This document shows positions 35,352 through 47,339 of a stretch of 64,000 nucleotides of DNA, in pieces. Every line of letters begins with the position of its first letter. Position 1 is the first letter of the stretch. The position numbers were made by a program, and so were the translations under genes. Origin of the DNA: Rhodosporidiobolus odoratus (taxonomy: Eukaryota > Basidiomycota > Microbotryomycetes > Sporidiobolales > Sporidiobolaceae); contig JAOANU010000021.1 of assembly GCA_034387635.1 (NCBI GenBank), positions 1-64,000 on the forward strand, given 5' to 3'. Under the pieces are notes generated by a model. The model had not been told where the DNA came from. It searched no databases and saw nothing but the letters and a program-made list of their open reading frames with translations.

Positions 35352-38211
35352 ATGGCCCTCTCGCAAGCCTCGTCAACCTCAGAGTATGGATCAGATATCG
35401 ACTGGGATGAGGCAGCTGAAGCTCAACTCGCTGCCGTCGAACGCACCGCAGCCGCTCCACCTTCATCGGACAGCGACGACAACACCACGGCTACTACAAC
35501 TGTCGGGACACATGCACAAGTGGAGGTCGGAGATGCACCAGACGAGGGCGTCGTGACGGCTGCGCGTCTGGCTGAGGCTTTGCGCGAGTTCGGCGTGGTT
35601 GGCAAGGAAGACTCGAAGTTGCCGGATTCAAGGAGCTTATGGTAAGGCCTATCCTACTCATTCCCTGAGCCTAACGCTGAAGTGTTATCGCATACTAGGG
35701 AACGCTTTCGCCAGCGACGAGGTTGGGGCGCCTTGTCTGTGAGCGATTTGTCGGGTCCTTCTTGGTGCGAGGTACGCTTTTTCGCACCTTCCCTTGCGCA
35801 CCAGGCCTTACTCACGAGCCGGTCTCAACTGCTGCAGGTACAACACAGCTACCGCCTCGCGTCCAAGCCTCACTTGCCACCCCTCCAACGCCCTGCCACC
35901 ATCATCTCTTCTTCCGGATCCGCCATCACCGTCGATACGACCCGCACGATCAAGCGCGAAGCGGTCCTCGACAAGGGTAAGGCAGTACATGCCAAGATTG
36001 AACGGGAAGTGATGGGTCCGCAAGAGAAGGTCGAGGTGGCGGTGGCTGGAAAAGAAGAATGGTGGGCGCTTCGTATTCTTAACACGATAGTCTGTCTCGA
36101 GACTCTGCGCGAGACCGGTCGGGTGGTGAGTCAGCTTTCTTTTCCTTGTCGAGGCGCTGAGGCTCACATCCCTTGCTTGTAGCGAGAAGTCCCAGTCGTT
36201 GGCTGGGTGAAAGGCTTCCTCGTCTTTGGCGTCATCGACGAGATCGAACGCCGCGAATTCAGCCATCTCCTTCCTCCAGCTTCATCTCAACCGATTAGTG
36301 CCGTACCATCAGCCCCCTCACACCCCGCTGCCCAATCGCCCGCAAAGCCGCGCTCTGTCCCTTTGACCCCTTCCAAGAAAAAGAAGAACGTCGCGTCCGC
36401 GTCTGCATCGACCCCCGAGCCCGACACTCAACGAACACTGGACCATTTTTTCTCGCCTATCCCCTCGCCGAGTAAGAAGGGCAAGGAGAAAGCGGCGGAC
36501 CAGAATGCGGTGATCGATCTGACGGAGGGAGAACGGTCTACTGAGCATCCGGATCACCAGAATGGCCAGCAGGTCTGGAGAACGGGACTTGTGCTGAGCG
36601 ACACGAAGACTAGGTGTGCATACTACCTCCTTGCGCTCTCTTTCTGATTTTACTAAGATTGCTTGCTCACGCGGCACAGGTACAATCGCTCCCTGCCCGC
36701 CAAGCCCGAATCCCGCGCCGCCCGCTTACAACTCATGCTCTACCACCGACTCTTCACCTCCCTCCTCCAGCCTGAACCTCCGCCCCTTACAACCTCTTCT
36801 TCGCCTTCTTCTCCCTCTTCTTCTCCCACCCTTCTACCACCCTTCTCCTGGTCCCGCCTCTACACCCACCTTGCCCTCGACCCCGCAGTCCCCCTATCCC
36901 CATCCTTCCACACCTCCATCCAACCCATCGTACTCGGTTCAAACCTCGATTCAACTCTCGGCTTGGCCAAGAATCTGGGTGATTATGTAGAAATGCTAGG
37001 GAGGTATGGAGAATTGTTGAATGGGGAGAGGGGACCGGATAGGTTGCTTGAAGAGGGGATTGAGATTAGCTATAGGCTGAGAGGTGGTGGGGGTTGGAAG
37101 GGGAGACGAGGTGCTGGTAGGGGAGGAGGAAAGGGCCAAAGGGGGAAGAATCTGAAGGCGAGAAAAGAGGGGGGCAGTGTCGAGCGAGAGGAGGGATCGG
37201 ATGAAGATGAGAAGCAGCTGCGGCGAGCCATCGAGCTCAGTCTGCAGGAGGGGCCGCAAGTCGCTACTGACGGAAGCACCCGGACGCCGCTGGAGCCGCT
37301 GGAAGGCGGTTGCGGCGAGGCCGCCGAGACGCCCGATGCTGCCCACGCCACGGAAGTCGAGCAGGACGACTCACAAGTCGAAGACTCGCAGCTGCCATTT
37401 CTCGCCAACCCTTCTCTCCCTCTCCCGCCCGTCGACCTTTCACTCGTCGACGATCTCACCACGCCAGGCTCGTCCTTATCCTTCCTGGCAGAAGCTTTCG
37501 ACCTCCCTTGCAACTCACAGAGTAACTCGTCTGTGGGCGAATCCTCACCTGCCGTGCTACTTCCTTTCCGTCCTGGGCCATACAATCTCCGCCGTCGCCC
37601 TGCTCCTTCCTCCCCAGGGCGATGCTCCAACTCTCTACCCGGCATTAGTAACGCTACTCCGCCTCACAAACGGCCTCGTTCCGCTTCTCCCGCTGGCTCC
37701 TCCAATCTCACCTCATCCGCTGTTCACGAACCAATCCCTATTGCCGCCTTCACGTCCCGCGACTCCCCGCCTTCTCCTCTTCACGCCGCTTCTTCTACCT
37801 CTTCCTTGACGCCCTCCGCATCAACCTCGCCCGCTCAACCCGACCCAACCTTGATCGGCATCGAGACTTTCACGAACGATCCCGCCGAATTGGAAAAGTG
37901 GCTCACGAGCGTCTCTGCCTACTGGAGAGGCAAACGAGATCCCGTCGGCGTGTCACTAAGCGAGGTTAATCGGTGTAGGTACGTAATGTGTTCTTCTTCT
38001 AGCTTCAGCTTCCTTTCAGCCTTTACGGGGCGAGTCGAAAATGGGAACTGACCCGCGCTTTTTCTTCTTCTTCTTGCTTTGTGGTCATAGGACATGCGAG
38101 TTCGAGGACGGCTGCGAGTGGAGGGCTTCCAAGGCCCACGAGGCGATGGAGTTGGCGAGGGAGAAACGAAGACTCAAGGAGCGGGAAAAGGAGGACAAGA
38201 GGAGGGTTTAG
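35352..38211 (+). CDS. EXO5: Exonuclease V (single-strand DNA exonuclease, iron-sulfur)
   Basis: Single-strand-specific exonuclease of the RecB-like nuclease fold that also carries a 4Fe-4S cluster. It works in mitochondrial DNA maintenance in budding yeast and in nuclear repair in S. pombe and humans. Visible motifs are GWGALSVSDLSGPSWCEV with QHSYRLASK (the first cluster Cys and a typical Exo5 start), VWRTGLVLSDTKTR (catalytic Asp and Lys of the D-x-K motif), GFLVFGVIDEIE (the G-IDE motif) and the C-terminal CRTCEFEDGCEWR, which supplies the remaining cluster Cys. The first exon (35352-35641) is acidic and is followed by introns at 35642 (GTAAGG), after CEV, after GRV, after DTKTR and before TCEFEDG. 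Long Ser/Pro/Lys insertions separate the motifs, including TQRTLDHFFSP, which resembles a PCNA-interacting (PIP) box. The start is the ATG immediately before MALSQASS. Confidence 0.9.
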
Positions 38212-38614
38212 CGACAGTACCGGAGTGCGATCTGCCAAGCTCGAGTGGCCTACTCAACTGCAATCGCGGACTCATGCGCTGCTGTGGCTCTTGAGCGGTT
38301 CTCGGAGGTCCCACTGTGCCCAAGGGCTGAAGCAAAGTCTTCTGCGAAAATACGGCGGACCTTCGCAAAGGGGGGTCGATGAGCGGCAACGCGAGGCATG
38401 CAGTAGCTTTGATGCAGAGAGAGAGAGAGAGACGCAGAAGCTACAAGGTGGTGGAAGAAGGTGGGGAGAAGGGAGCTACAGGTAAGGGAGAGAGTGCATG
38501 AGAATAGAGAAAGGGAGAATAGATGTTTATACGAGTGCAGCCACAGACGCATTAGATAGCATGAGCTTGAAGCTCGTTGAGGAGAAGTGAGGTCGACCGA
38601 AGAGGCCCGACTCG
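38212..38614. other. Convergent intergenic region with (GA)n tract
   Basis: Tail-to-tail spacer between EXO5 and the SUR7/PalI gene. It holds a short GA run near 38415-38432. No coding sequence is supported. Confidence 0.45.
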
Positions 38615-39904
38615 TCAAGTGGACCTCGCCGTACAGCAAGAAAAGGCGAAGGGAAGAATCGAGGCGAATATGAGAGCCGTGGCAGCCCACATGATCCACT
38701 GCAAGGGAGCGCAAGGATCAGCACATTTCGCACTCGCCGGCAGTCGACGAAAGACAAGAAAGAACAGGAAAATCTCGAAGAAAACGCACCAACGCATTGC
38801 CGTGGGAAAGCGTGATTCCAACATCGACCCCATCGACCGTGGCCTGGTTGATCGCATCAATCGCGCGGTTAAAGATGACGGTGTAGATAACATTACCGGC
38901 GGTAAGGCCGAGGAAGGCGATGATGCTGAAGAGGGTTGCGAGGATAAAGGCGAAGCGGCGGGCGAAGAGGCCGATCAGGGCGGCAATGGCGGTAGAGAGT
39001 GCGCCGACCATGGTGGCGTAGGTTGCGCCGCGGGTGTACTCGCCGAGGTCTGTAAGCCAGACAAGGAGAATGAGAGGTTAGGTGGGACCGTAGTGCAGAA
39101 TCGGGGCGAAAAAGAACGGAGAGGGACACCTCACAGTCATCGGCAGCAAAGATGTTCTCTGGCAAGACTTGCTTGAGCAAGTCCGAATATTCGGTCGGGA
39201 TATCCTCCAGCAGGACTTCGGCAGGCTGGAAGCGTGGGCCGTCAATCGAACGTTCGACACAGTACGAGCGGGCCGCGCCGAGGTCGCCGTTGGTGGAGCA
39301 GTAGCCTGTGGAGCCGCGCTACTAGTCAGTCACATACTAAGGGGTAGAACAGATCCGGTACAAGGCGAGTAGCGGAACAGGACAGAAGAATAGAAGTAAA
39401 AGAAAAGGCAAAGAAAAACGCACTCCACAATCCCCACTCATACCCCTTCCTCAACCCATCATGCCTACTCTCATTTGTACTCTTGACAAAGTGTCGCTCC
39501 CCGACCGCATCCTTGTTGTAGATGTCCGAGAAGTTACTGCTCGCCCCACTGATAGTCAACCCCGAAGACTTCGACGCCGCGGCCAGAGCGACGCCGAGCC
39601 CGCTCGTATCAATGTGGACCAGGCGGAGATGGCGGGGGATGAGATCCCAGCTGATTTGCGAAATCTGCAGGTGGGGTGCGTGAGCAAATCGGGGAAGAAA
39701 GGCTACAAGGGCAGAAAGAAAAATGGCGCACCTCCCCGAAGACGAGTAGAACAACGGCACTGTCCCCGCGGTGCCCAGGTCGCGAGAAGTGGTCAGCAAA
39801 GGACTCTGGCTGGCGGCAAGAGAAGGCATGTAGGCGAGTGCTCTAAGCTGAGGGACTCACGCAAAACTGAATAGAATGCCGATCGAGGCACAGAAGCGAA
39901 CCAT
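38615..39904 (-). CDS. SUR7/PalI-family tetraspan membrane protein
   Basis: Starts MVRFCASIGILFSFA, the first membrane segment, at 39904. A large extracytoplasmic loop follows over several exons (SQSPLLTTSRDLGTAGTVPL, WDLIPRHLRLVHIDTSGLGV, HDGLRKGYEWGLWGYC). The W-x-YC and later Cys resemble the SUR7/PalI loop. Three more hydrophobic segments are MVGALSTAIAALIGLFARRF, FILATLFSIIAFLGLTAGNV and WIMWAATALIFASILPFAFS, ending in CCTARST. The family includes Sur7, which marks eisosome (MCC) patches at the plasma membrane, and PalI/Rim9, which helps sense ambient pH. Sequence alone does not separate the two. The short C-terminal tail is closer to Sur7/Fmp45 than to PalI proteins with long tails. Confidence 0.75.
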
Positions 39905-40524
39905 GTCCGGGCGCTCAGGGATGCTGTACTAGCTGTGTTTGACGACGTGTATGTTACGTCGGGGCGGTCAAAAGAATGTGGTAGTCTCCGTCGAGGAGGC
40001 GGGTCGGGACCGGGGAGAGTCGAGAAGAACGAGAACGCCTGTCTCTGCGAGAGGATAGATGGGCTAAGGCCTGGTTCTGCAAGCTCTCGAGAGCACTACG
40101 GACCAAGCGATGTCGGGTGTACCAGCTACAGAACCAGCTCTCTAGGGGCGGTGATTGGGAGGGATCCGAAGGTGAACGCGACGAGGTGGCTGGCCTTCTC
40201 AAACGGGAAATTACTTGCACCTGGCCGCGGTCGCATCCCTCTTTCCCGGCAACAGTCCTATGCCATCAAGCCGTGTCGAGTGATCTACCTCGGCATGAGC
40301 TTTGCTCGACAGCTGGAAGCCATAGTCCATCTCGAGGCGACTTTTCTTTTCACGTTCGCAAGACCGCACAGAATGCTGTACGTACACTATTATTGGACAC
40401 TGCTTCTTATTGTTTTGAGAGGGTGTACGAGCAACAACAACACCCTGTGATTATGTACAACCTCCTTTACCGACCTTTTCTGAGAATCCTGCCGAGAAAA
40501 CCTAGGTTTGGCGGGGGTCGACGA
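39905..40524. other. Intergenic spacer, no gene seen
   Basis: Upstream region of the SUR7/PalI gene and 3' flank of the DUF4336 gene. The plus-strand frames at 39935-40450 and 40117-40575 have no recognisable features. Confidence 0.45.
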
Positions 40525-42096
40525 TTACTGCTGCTCGAGAAACCAGCGGTAGGTGTCGTTCCAGGCTGTAGGTAGTAGATTTGGGAGGTCAGTGATGGGG
40601 ACCAAAAGGCAAGAGGCGCAGAGACGGGGGGGAACCCGACACGGGTAAGGAAGAGAAAAGAGACAGGACGAACCTTTCTTTCCCTCTGTCTCGATGACAT
40701 CGCCGTGGCAAGGAATGATGCGGTCTGTACAGCACCTTACGTCAGCCAATTGCTCGTGAGTTTTTGGCAGATCCGACGGAGGCGGACGTACCAAAGTCCC
40801 AGGCGGAAACCCTCCGGGCCTGCCTCTCCATCTCCTTGTGATCCTTGCTGAGCATGTGGCGAAGGAAGCGCTGGTGAGCGGTCGTGCCCGGCGCGAGGGC
40901 TGACGAGAGAATGGGCAATGTCGCGCGAGAGCTGCTGCGAGAGTATTGCTCCTTCGGTGGCAAGTTGAAAAGCAGGTCGGCTTGAATGACGGTCTTGGTC
41001 GGAGCATGGTAGAAGGCGATATCCTGCTCAGTTGGATAATGAGCAAGCAGTATGCTGAAACCGCACAGAGAGGAGCTTGTGTCCTGCTCCGCTGAGCAAG
41101 ATGGGGAAGCAGGTAAAGAGTGTCCAGCGCACCTCATTCACAAAGCACTTGCCGAAATCCGCACTCTGCAACTCGCCGTTGGTAGCTCTGGCGAGGGGAT
41201 CTTGCGCGCCCTGGGCGCCAGATTCGCCCGTGGTAGTCTCGCCGCCGAACGTGAAGTACTTGCTAGGGTCGGAGGGGAGGAAGCCCTTCTTTTTCCACGT
41301 CTGGTAGCCGCCCTGAGGGAGGTAGATGGTGGCTTCGGGGAAGGCTGCAACAAACGCACAGTCAGTCGCGATGGTGTAATATACGTAGTCCGAGTGTAGC
41401 AGCCAGCAGTATTGCAGGAAAGAAAGGCTCACCCTCGGTGTACTGCTTGGTGTACATGCCGTGTTCGGCGTCGAGCATGGCGATGTGCTTGACAGTACCG
41501 AGCGAAGTGATCGTGTCAAGCGTGGCGGGGTCGAGGGGGTGCGACGCAGCGAGGAACACGGACGAGTCCTTGAGGGCGACTGCGGTCTGCACAGAAATAC
41601 GCATTGGTCAATACTTGTACTACAGTGACAGGTAAAGGCACGAGCTCGACGCATATGGCAGCTGGCCGAAGAAGGTGGCCAAGAGATTGAAGAGGGACAA
41701 GAAAAGGAACAAAAAAAAAGGAAAGAGAAACGTACCGACCTACCGCCGAAGGGGACGATACCACCGCGGGAGAAGGGGCAGGAGAAGATGGTAACGTGCT
41801 GGTCTAGCTTGCGGATCTGCAAAGCCAGGCCAGATCATCGAGACGGGACAAGAAGTGGTGAGATGATGGTTAGCATCGTCTAGCACTCGTCGATCCACTT
41901 TTTTCAGTCCCTAGACCTTGCGCGACATCTACTACGCTGCGCCTTCGACTGTTCGTGCGCACTCAGCCTCGCTCGTGGCTTTTCCGTCAACCTCGGAGAT
42001 GATGACGCCGACTCGGAATCGCTCAATTCGAGGATGAGGAAGGAAACGCACAACAAGCTCGTTGTTGGGTGGAGCAGGAGCGGTGGTCGTCGACAT
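40525..42096 (-). CDS. DUF4336-family protein (metallo-beta-lactamase-like fold)
   Basis: Begins MSTTTAPAPPNNELV in a small first exon at 42096, followed by QIRKLDQHVTIFSCPFSRGG, VALKDSSVFLAASHPLD, SLGTVKHIAMLDAEHGMYTK and YPEATIYLPQGGYQTWKKKG. Then come DIAFYHAPTKTVIQADLLFN, DRIIPCHGDVIE and the end WNDTYRWFLEQQ. This pattern (N-terminal ...FS-PFSR, central AEHGMY, YPEAT, later IPCHGD) is that of DUF4336 proteins found in bacteria, plants and fungi, which are distant relatives of the metallo-beta-lactamase fold. The HGD motif could bind metal. No activity is established for the family as far as I know. The introns are of ordinary length. Its neighbours do not indicate a role. Confidence 0.8.
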
Positions 42097-43232
42097 TGTT
42101 CGCGTAATCTAGCTTGATGGGGCGTCTGGAAAGGAGAGAAGAGACAAAAATGACATTCGACGGACGTTCTCTTTTTGCCCGACCTTTCTGCCAAACGGCT
42201 CTCCGAGAACGTAAAACGACCAACGACTTCCTAAGTCTCTGGTCGCCCGCGGTGTCCCCTAACGTCCTATCCGAAGCAGTGCAGTCATATTTGCTTCAGG
42301 CTCTTTCTCTTCATCCCTCATCTTGCAACCAAAAGCTGCACAAGTGACTTTATGTGCATGGCTTAGAGGAGAGCATCGTATGGATTGCAGCATCCCAGGA
42401 GTAGCTCTACCGTATGTAAGAGCGCCGCGTAAGAGGGAGGGAGTGGGGAAAGGCGTCGGGGAAGCGAGCCTTGAGAGTAACAGCCCCGCAGGCTCACACT
42501 TCAGTAGGGCCACCCTGTCCGACACCGCGACGCGTAGCCTGCTATGTACTGGCACGGCGAGCGTAGTAAGGGCGCGGGGGACCCGGGGAAGAGACGACGG
42601 CGGAAGAGCAGGAAACGACGCACACGCTGGTGGCCCTCGCGCTGATGCCCCTCTTGACTACGACTCCCATGCCTACACTAAACCAAGAGGACAGGCGCAA
42701 CCTATGCAACGAATGACCAGCGCTGAGCACCGGCAGCTAGGGGCGGCTTTGTTCAGTGATGGCGAATGACCAAGCAAACGTGCGGCGGTGGCTCTGTCCC
42801 GGTGGATGGCGTTGTCGAAGACCCGGTGGTTCGCATGAGCGGCTTTTGCTGCAGGCTAGCCGTATACTGAGCGACACAACGTGTTCATTGCGAGGTTGAA
42901 TGAAGCTGGGCGGACAGGGACGTGCTGAAAGGGAGAACTGTTACGTGGCTATGCTTGAGTTGTGCAGAAGAGGTGCCGTAATGTTTCATGATCAAACGAG
43001 GCGAGGATGAGTGGGTGGTAGGGCGTGAGGAAGACGCGAAGCAGCAGGAGGAGGAAGAGAAAGACAAGAAAGGGGGGACGTCATACCGGAGTCTCGGAGG
43101 TATCGAGTTTGACGGCGACAAGCCAGTCGGTAAAGATGAAAGCCAAGCAGCAAGTGACATCACAAGGGCTATCTTGCGTGTCCAGGACGGTCGCTTTTGT
43201 CCCGTCTTGCAACCTCTGAGCCTTGAACAGTC
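42097..43232. other. Intergenic region with unexplained open frames
   Basis: Over 1 kb between two minus-strand genes. It includes an open frame of 148 codons on the plus strand (42323-42769) overlapping 98 codons on the minus strand (42259-42555), neither with a recognisable motif. Part of 43081-43232 on the minus strand (FTDWLVAVKLDTSETPV, stop at 43081) could be a last exon of the pseudokinase gene. Confidence 0.4.
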
Positions 43233-45044
43233 TCAAATGTGTGAGCCGGAGAAGGCGAGGTTGCCAGGGATTGTTCGAGTGAAGGAGACACACCAACTTT
43301 GATCCTTCTTCAAGCTACTCCACCCCTGCAGCCATTTGTGCTCGAGCAGCTCCTTCGCTGTCGGTCTGTTGTACGGATCGAGCGTCCAGCATGCCCGCAG
43401 AAACGATCCGAGCTGCTTCCTTTCATCCGGGTCCGTCACTTTCCCCTCTGCATCAATCCGTTCTTGCAGCGTCTCAACGGGCTTGACTGTAGGGAGGTTG
43501 ACTGGCAGAGAGCAAAGTAGCTCAGTGAGGTTCAGGACATCTCACGGAGAAGACGCACAGGGATAATCGGAGGCGTGCACGTGCTCTTGTACATTTGCCT
43601 CCGAAAAGAATCTCGGCCAGGCTGCTTCAGGATCGAGAGAGGCGAGGGTAATAACCTCACTGGGAGGAAGGCCCCAGACCCTGAGCTCGGGCGGGCTGCT
43701 GTTGCCCTCGTCAGCCAGGCTGAGGCCCTCGAGGGCAATGTTCCGAGCAAAAAGAAGAAGAGAAGCCTGGAAAGAATCCGTCAGTAGGTTACGCTGGTAG
43801 GAGATAATGGGTACGCGCAACTTGTCCTACTGCCCAAACATCGATTGGTCGAACGGGCGACTCCTTGTATTGGGCGTCTGACAAGAGCAGCTGTTCAGCC
43901 GAAGCGGCAACCCAATCCCCCGGGCGAGTGTACCAGTGGTCTCTCGCAGATTTCACAGAGACGGCTGCAGGGAAAGCGAGTGAGTGCTCCGTTTGCGAGG
44001 AGAGCAGACGGAAATGCACAGTGATTGAAACCGCCAAGCTTGAGAAAGGGTGAAACAGCCGGCTTGTCCCGCTTGAGGTCGTCCTCACCTGCACAGGGAG
44101 CGTCATCAGAGCCTCTTTGTAGGACAACCGAGGGCACAGACGGACTGCAAAAGTCCCGTAGGAGGAGGTTGTCGAGGGTGATGCCTACGAGAGAAAGACA
44201 AGTCAGCTTGAAGAGCAGGAAGGAATGGAAAGGAGGCTTACTGGCGTGTCCGATAGCATCTTCTGAGAGACCATCGTGGAGGTAACTGACCGCGAGAAGC
44301 AATTGCTTGACCAGCCGGCGCACGAGAGGAAGAGGGAAAAAAGGGCTTGGTCGCGCCTTCTGCCATTGTGCAAGTGTGGGACCGACCAGTTCGAGTACTA
44401 CGGCACAGTCTCCCACATCCCACGACGTGAGTTCGGCTGAGAATGGTGTGCCCGCCGCGAGGGGCAGGGCGAACGAGTCGAGGATGACGAGGCAATGCGC
44501 TTGGCCAGGGTGCGCCGACGGGATCAGGGGCGGGCTGCCGGTTTGCAAGCTATTGTAGCCAGCGACTCGCCACAGCTGGGTCGCCTCATCGAGGGTGTGA
44601 CGAGAGTCGTGTGCGAGTGAGCGAAGTATTTTGATCGCGACGAATCGTCCCGAGCTGCGGTTGTTGCGCACAGGAGAAGATCAGCAAGCGGTAAGGCAGG
44701 GCGAGGATGACGCACTGCCTCTCGCGTGCTTCCCAAACCACTGGAGCGTCCTCCTCATGACTGGATGGCGGGGGCCGTGCAGCTCCTTGATGAGCTCGTA
44801 GCGCTCTGGGGATGACGCGGGACCAAGGAGCAGGCCAGCGACAGGTAGCTCGGAGCTGGTCAGCCAGTTGTGTAACATGAAGCGGCGGGTCAAGCGCGAG
44901 AGCATAAGACAGAGGAACAACAGAATCTGAGAAAGACGGCGCAGACCTGTTGGCGACGTCGGCGCCTTGCTTCCCCTCTTCCGCCCACCTTCTGCGCTCA
45001 CCAAGGCTCTTCTGCGGCTTCACCTCTCTGGTAGATGCTGCCAT
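43233..45044 (-). CDS. SRPK-like predicted pseudokinase
   Basis: Kinase-fold protein resembling SR-protein kinases. N-terminal MAASTREVKPQKSLGERRRW is spliced to the start of the N-lobe (LLLGPASSPERYELIKELHG, TLQWFGKH, GRFVAIKIL with the usual Lys). The SRPK-like hallmark VVLELVGPTLAQW and the helix LVKQLLLAVSYLHDG are present. At the catalytic loop, a well-marked GTAAGC intron joins to give GHASITLDNLLLRDF where active SRPKs have HTDIKPEN: the catalytic Asp is Ser and the Lys is Thr. The DFG/DLG position reads LKLGGFNHC, without Asp. Later parts are conserved (TRPGDWVAAS, RPIDVWAVG, LRACWTLDPYNRPTAKELL and HKWLQGW). Phosphotransfer is therefore unlikely and a binding or scaffold role is inferred. 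The exact C-terminus is uncertain: a last exon may end at 43081. The start is the ATG at 45044. Confidence 0.75.
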
Positions 45045-45197
45045 CCCACGCACACGCGCGAGTCAGCCAGCCGACCTCAGCCGACCGGTGGCGCTCCTGT
45101 AGCCGGGTCCGCGGATCCTCCGCAATCCGTCTTTCTCTGTTCTGCCATCTTGCTCTGTCTCTGCCACGACGCGCTTCGCACACGTGCACCCTACAGC
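45045..45197. promoter_or_regulatory. Short divergent promoter
   Basis: Only 153 nt separate the start codons of the pseudokinase (minus) and the first MBL-fold gene (plus), so the two must share promoter sequence. No specific element is recognised. Confidence 0.4.
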
Positions 45198-46842
45198 ATG
45201 CGACGAAGCGCCACCCTGCCGCTCCCGATCACCGCTCGTTCCGACATCTCCACTTCGTCGACTTCGCCTTCTCCGCCTCCCATCCCTCACAAGCGCACCA
45301 AACCCCTCTCCATTACCATCTTGGGCAGCGGCGGCTCAGCAGCTGTACCCGATATCGCTTGCGTCACCGCGCCCGCAACTGGCTGCGCCTGCTGCCTCGA
45401 CACCCTTTCTGCCGCTGGCGGCAAAGGCGCCAAGAGCCCGAATAATCGCGGCAACAGCGGCGCCATCATCAGCGTTCCGCCAGAGGTGCCCGGAGGTGAA
45501 GCGAAGACTATCTTGATCGACTGCGGCAAGACCTTTCGTCAGCAAGCGCTCAAGTACTTTCCGAAGAAGGGGTTCAGAAAAATCGATGCTTGCATTCTTA
45601 CCCGTACGTCTGCCTGTTCTCGTTCTCCGGTTCGCCTCTAGGTTGACCTTGGCACCACAGATCACCATGCCGACGCTATAGACGGACTAGACGACCTTCG
45701 AGGTGAGTCTTCGGATTCCCCTTGACTTACCTCTCACCCGACTTCTTTTCTTCCCTCATTACCCCGCGTTCCATACTCCAGCTTCCGACGCTTCAGTTGC
45801 TGATTTCCGGGTCTTCCGTAGCTTGGACGATCCGCACCTCCATCGAGAAGACCATTCCCGTGTACTGCACTCGCACGACGTTTGCCCAGATCTCCTCCGG
45901 CTTCCCTTACCTCATCTCGAAGGCAGCTGCAAGTGGCGGCGGCGCATTACCTTCTTTCGAGTGGCACGTCATGCCTGACGACCAAGAGTGGGAAATCTGC
46001 GGCGTCACGATCACCCCGCTACCAGTACATCATGGCCACTACTTCAATAAGGACTCGCCTCCGCCTCTCGTCTGTCTCGGCTTTCTCATCGATTCAAGTA
46101 TACTATATATGAGCGATGTCAGGTTCGTCTTCTTTTCACGCCTACCCGCTTCCTCTCTACCCGTTTTCACCGAGCCTGACATTTACCGCTTTTGGCTCGC
46201 AGCTACATTCCCGAATCCATCTGGACACTTCTCTCGCACCACCTCTCTCTTCCTTCTCAGAATGGTCTTTTCCCCTCCGCTGCAACATCTTCCAACCCCA
46301 ATTCTCCCGTAGTCTTTCGCCCTCCCAGCCCGTTTTCGGCTCCTCTACCTCGACTGCAAGCCCTCATCATCGACTGTGCCGGTCTCAAGCTGTCAAGATC
46401 CCACTTCGGTGTTCCTCAAGCCATCGCGACAGCTCGAAGGCTCGGCGTACTTCGCACCTACTTCACCAACATCAACCACGAGATTTCGCATTCCGCCTGG
46501 CTCGCCTTTGCTCTTGCCTTTTCGGAAGGCAGACATTCGCACGAGGCGATCCAACAAGGTCTACTCGGTCGAGCTGTTCCCGCCTGGAAGGTCCGTGACG
46601 AGAAGGAGGAACAACCCCCTTATGAACACGTCTACGAGGGTTGGGACCCTCACCTCGAGGATCACGAGCTTTTTGTCGAACGCGCGCTCGAGGCGGTGGA
46701 GCAATGGGCTGGTGGGGTCCTTCCGGGGCGATGGTGCAGGCCTTTGCGGGATGGGATGACGATTGGGTGGGAACGAGGAGGGGAGGATGGCGGTTGGAGG
46801 GGATGGGATAATGGGAGGGTATGGGATGATGAGTATGAGTAA
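45198..46842 (+). CDS. MBL-fold metallohydrolase (PhnP-like), paralogue 1
   Basis: Starts MRRSATLPLPITARSD, followed by the fold's first strand and glycine turn (LSITILGSGGSAAVPDIACV), then GCACCLDTL, NSGAIISVPPEV and TILIDCGKTFRQQALKYFPK. The metal-binding motif, completed by a GTACGT intron, is ILTHHHADAIDGLDDLR (HxHxD). It continues AWTIRTSIEKTIPVYC, ITPLPVHHGHYF (the third metal His), GFLIDSSILYMSDV, joined to SYIPESIW, then LQALIIDCAGLKLSRSHFG. The C-terminus WDDEYE is acidic. This is the phosphodiesterase-like branch of the metallo-beta-lactamase superfamily that includes bacterial PhnP. The substrate is unknown. An inverted paralogue lies at 50885-53077. The two share intron positions around HxHxD and after MSDV. 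Confidence 0.85.
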
Positions 46843-47339
46843 GGTAGGAGTTGGCGCAATGAGACTGACCTTTCTCATGCTCGCTAAATGTCGCGATTCA
46901 CGGAGCCGCTACATCGACATTGGGTTCTCTCAAGTTATCGGCTTTCCTTCTTTGCTTTGCCTATCCTTAACAACTGCCGGTGCAAACGCGCACGGCGAAG
47001 CATGCGGAAGCCTCTGATTTGAGGGTCGAGGTGATACCATCGCTGATGAGCGCCTGATGGGCTTTCTACTCCGCCCCAGCACCGCACCTCAAAAGCCATT
47101 TCTGTCTCTTTTTTTCCTTCCCTGGGCTGACCACATCCGTCCAGTTGTCTCTCGCGCTTCGAGCCTAGGAGGTCCACAGGCACGGACCACCAGCTAACAA
47201 CGGACACTCGGAAAAAACAACTAACTAGAATAGCCACTCCGTGGAGCTTACACTGCCGCCTCTTCACCAACGGTCCGCCTTGGGCTGGTGAGGAGCCTTC
47301 GTTCTGTCCCTCTCATACTCTCCGTGCTGTATACGTAGA
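46843..47339. other. Intergenic spacer, no gene seen
   Basis: 3' flank of MBL paralogue 1 and upstream region of the coiled-coil locus. A T-run lies near 47105. There are no supported coding frames. Confidence 0.45.
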
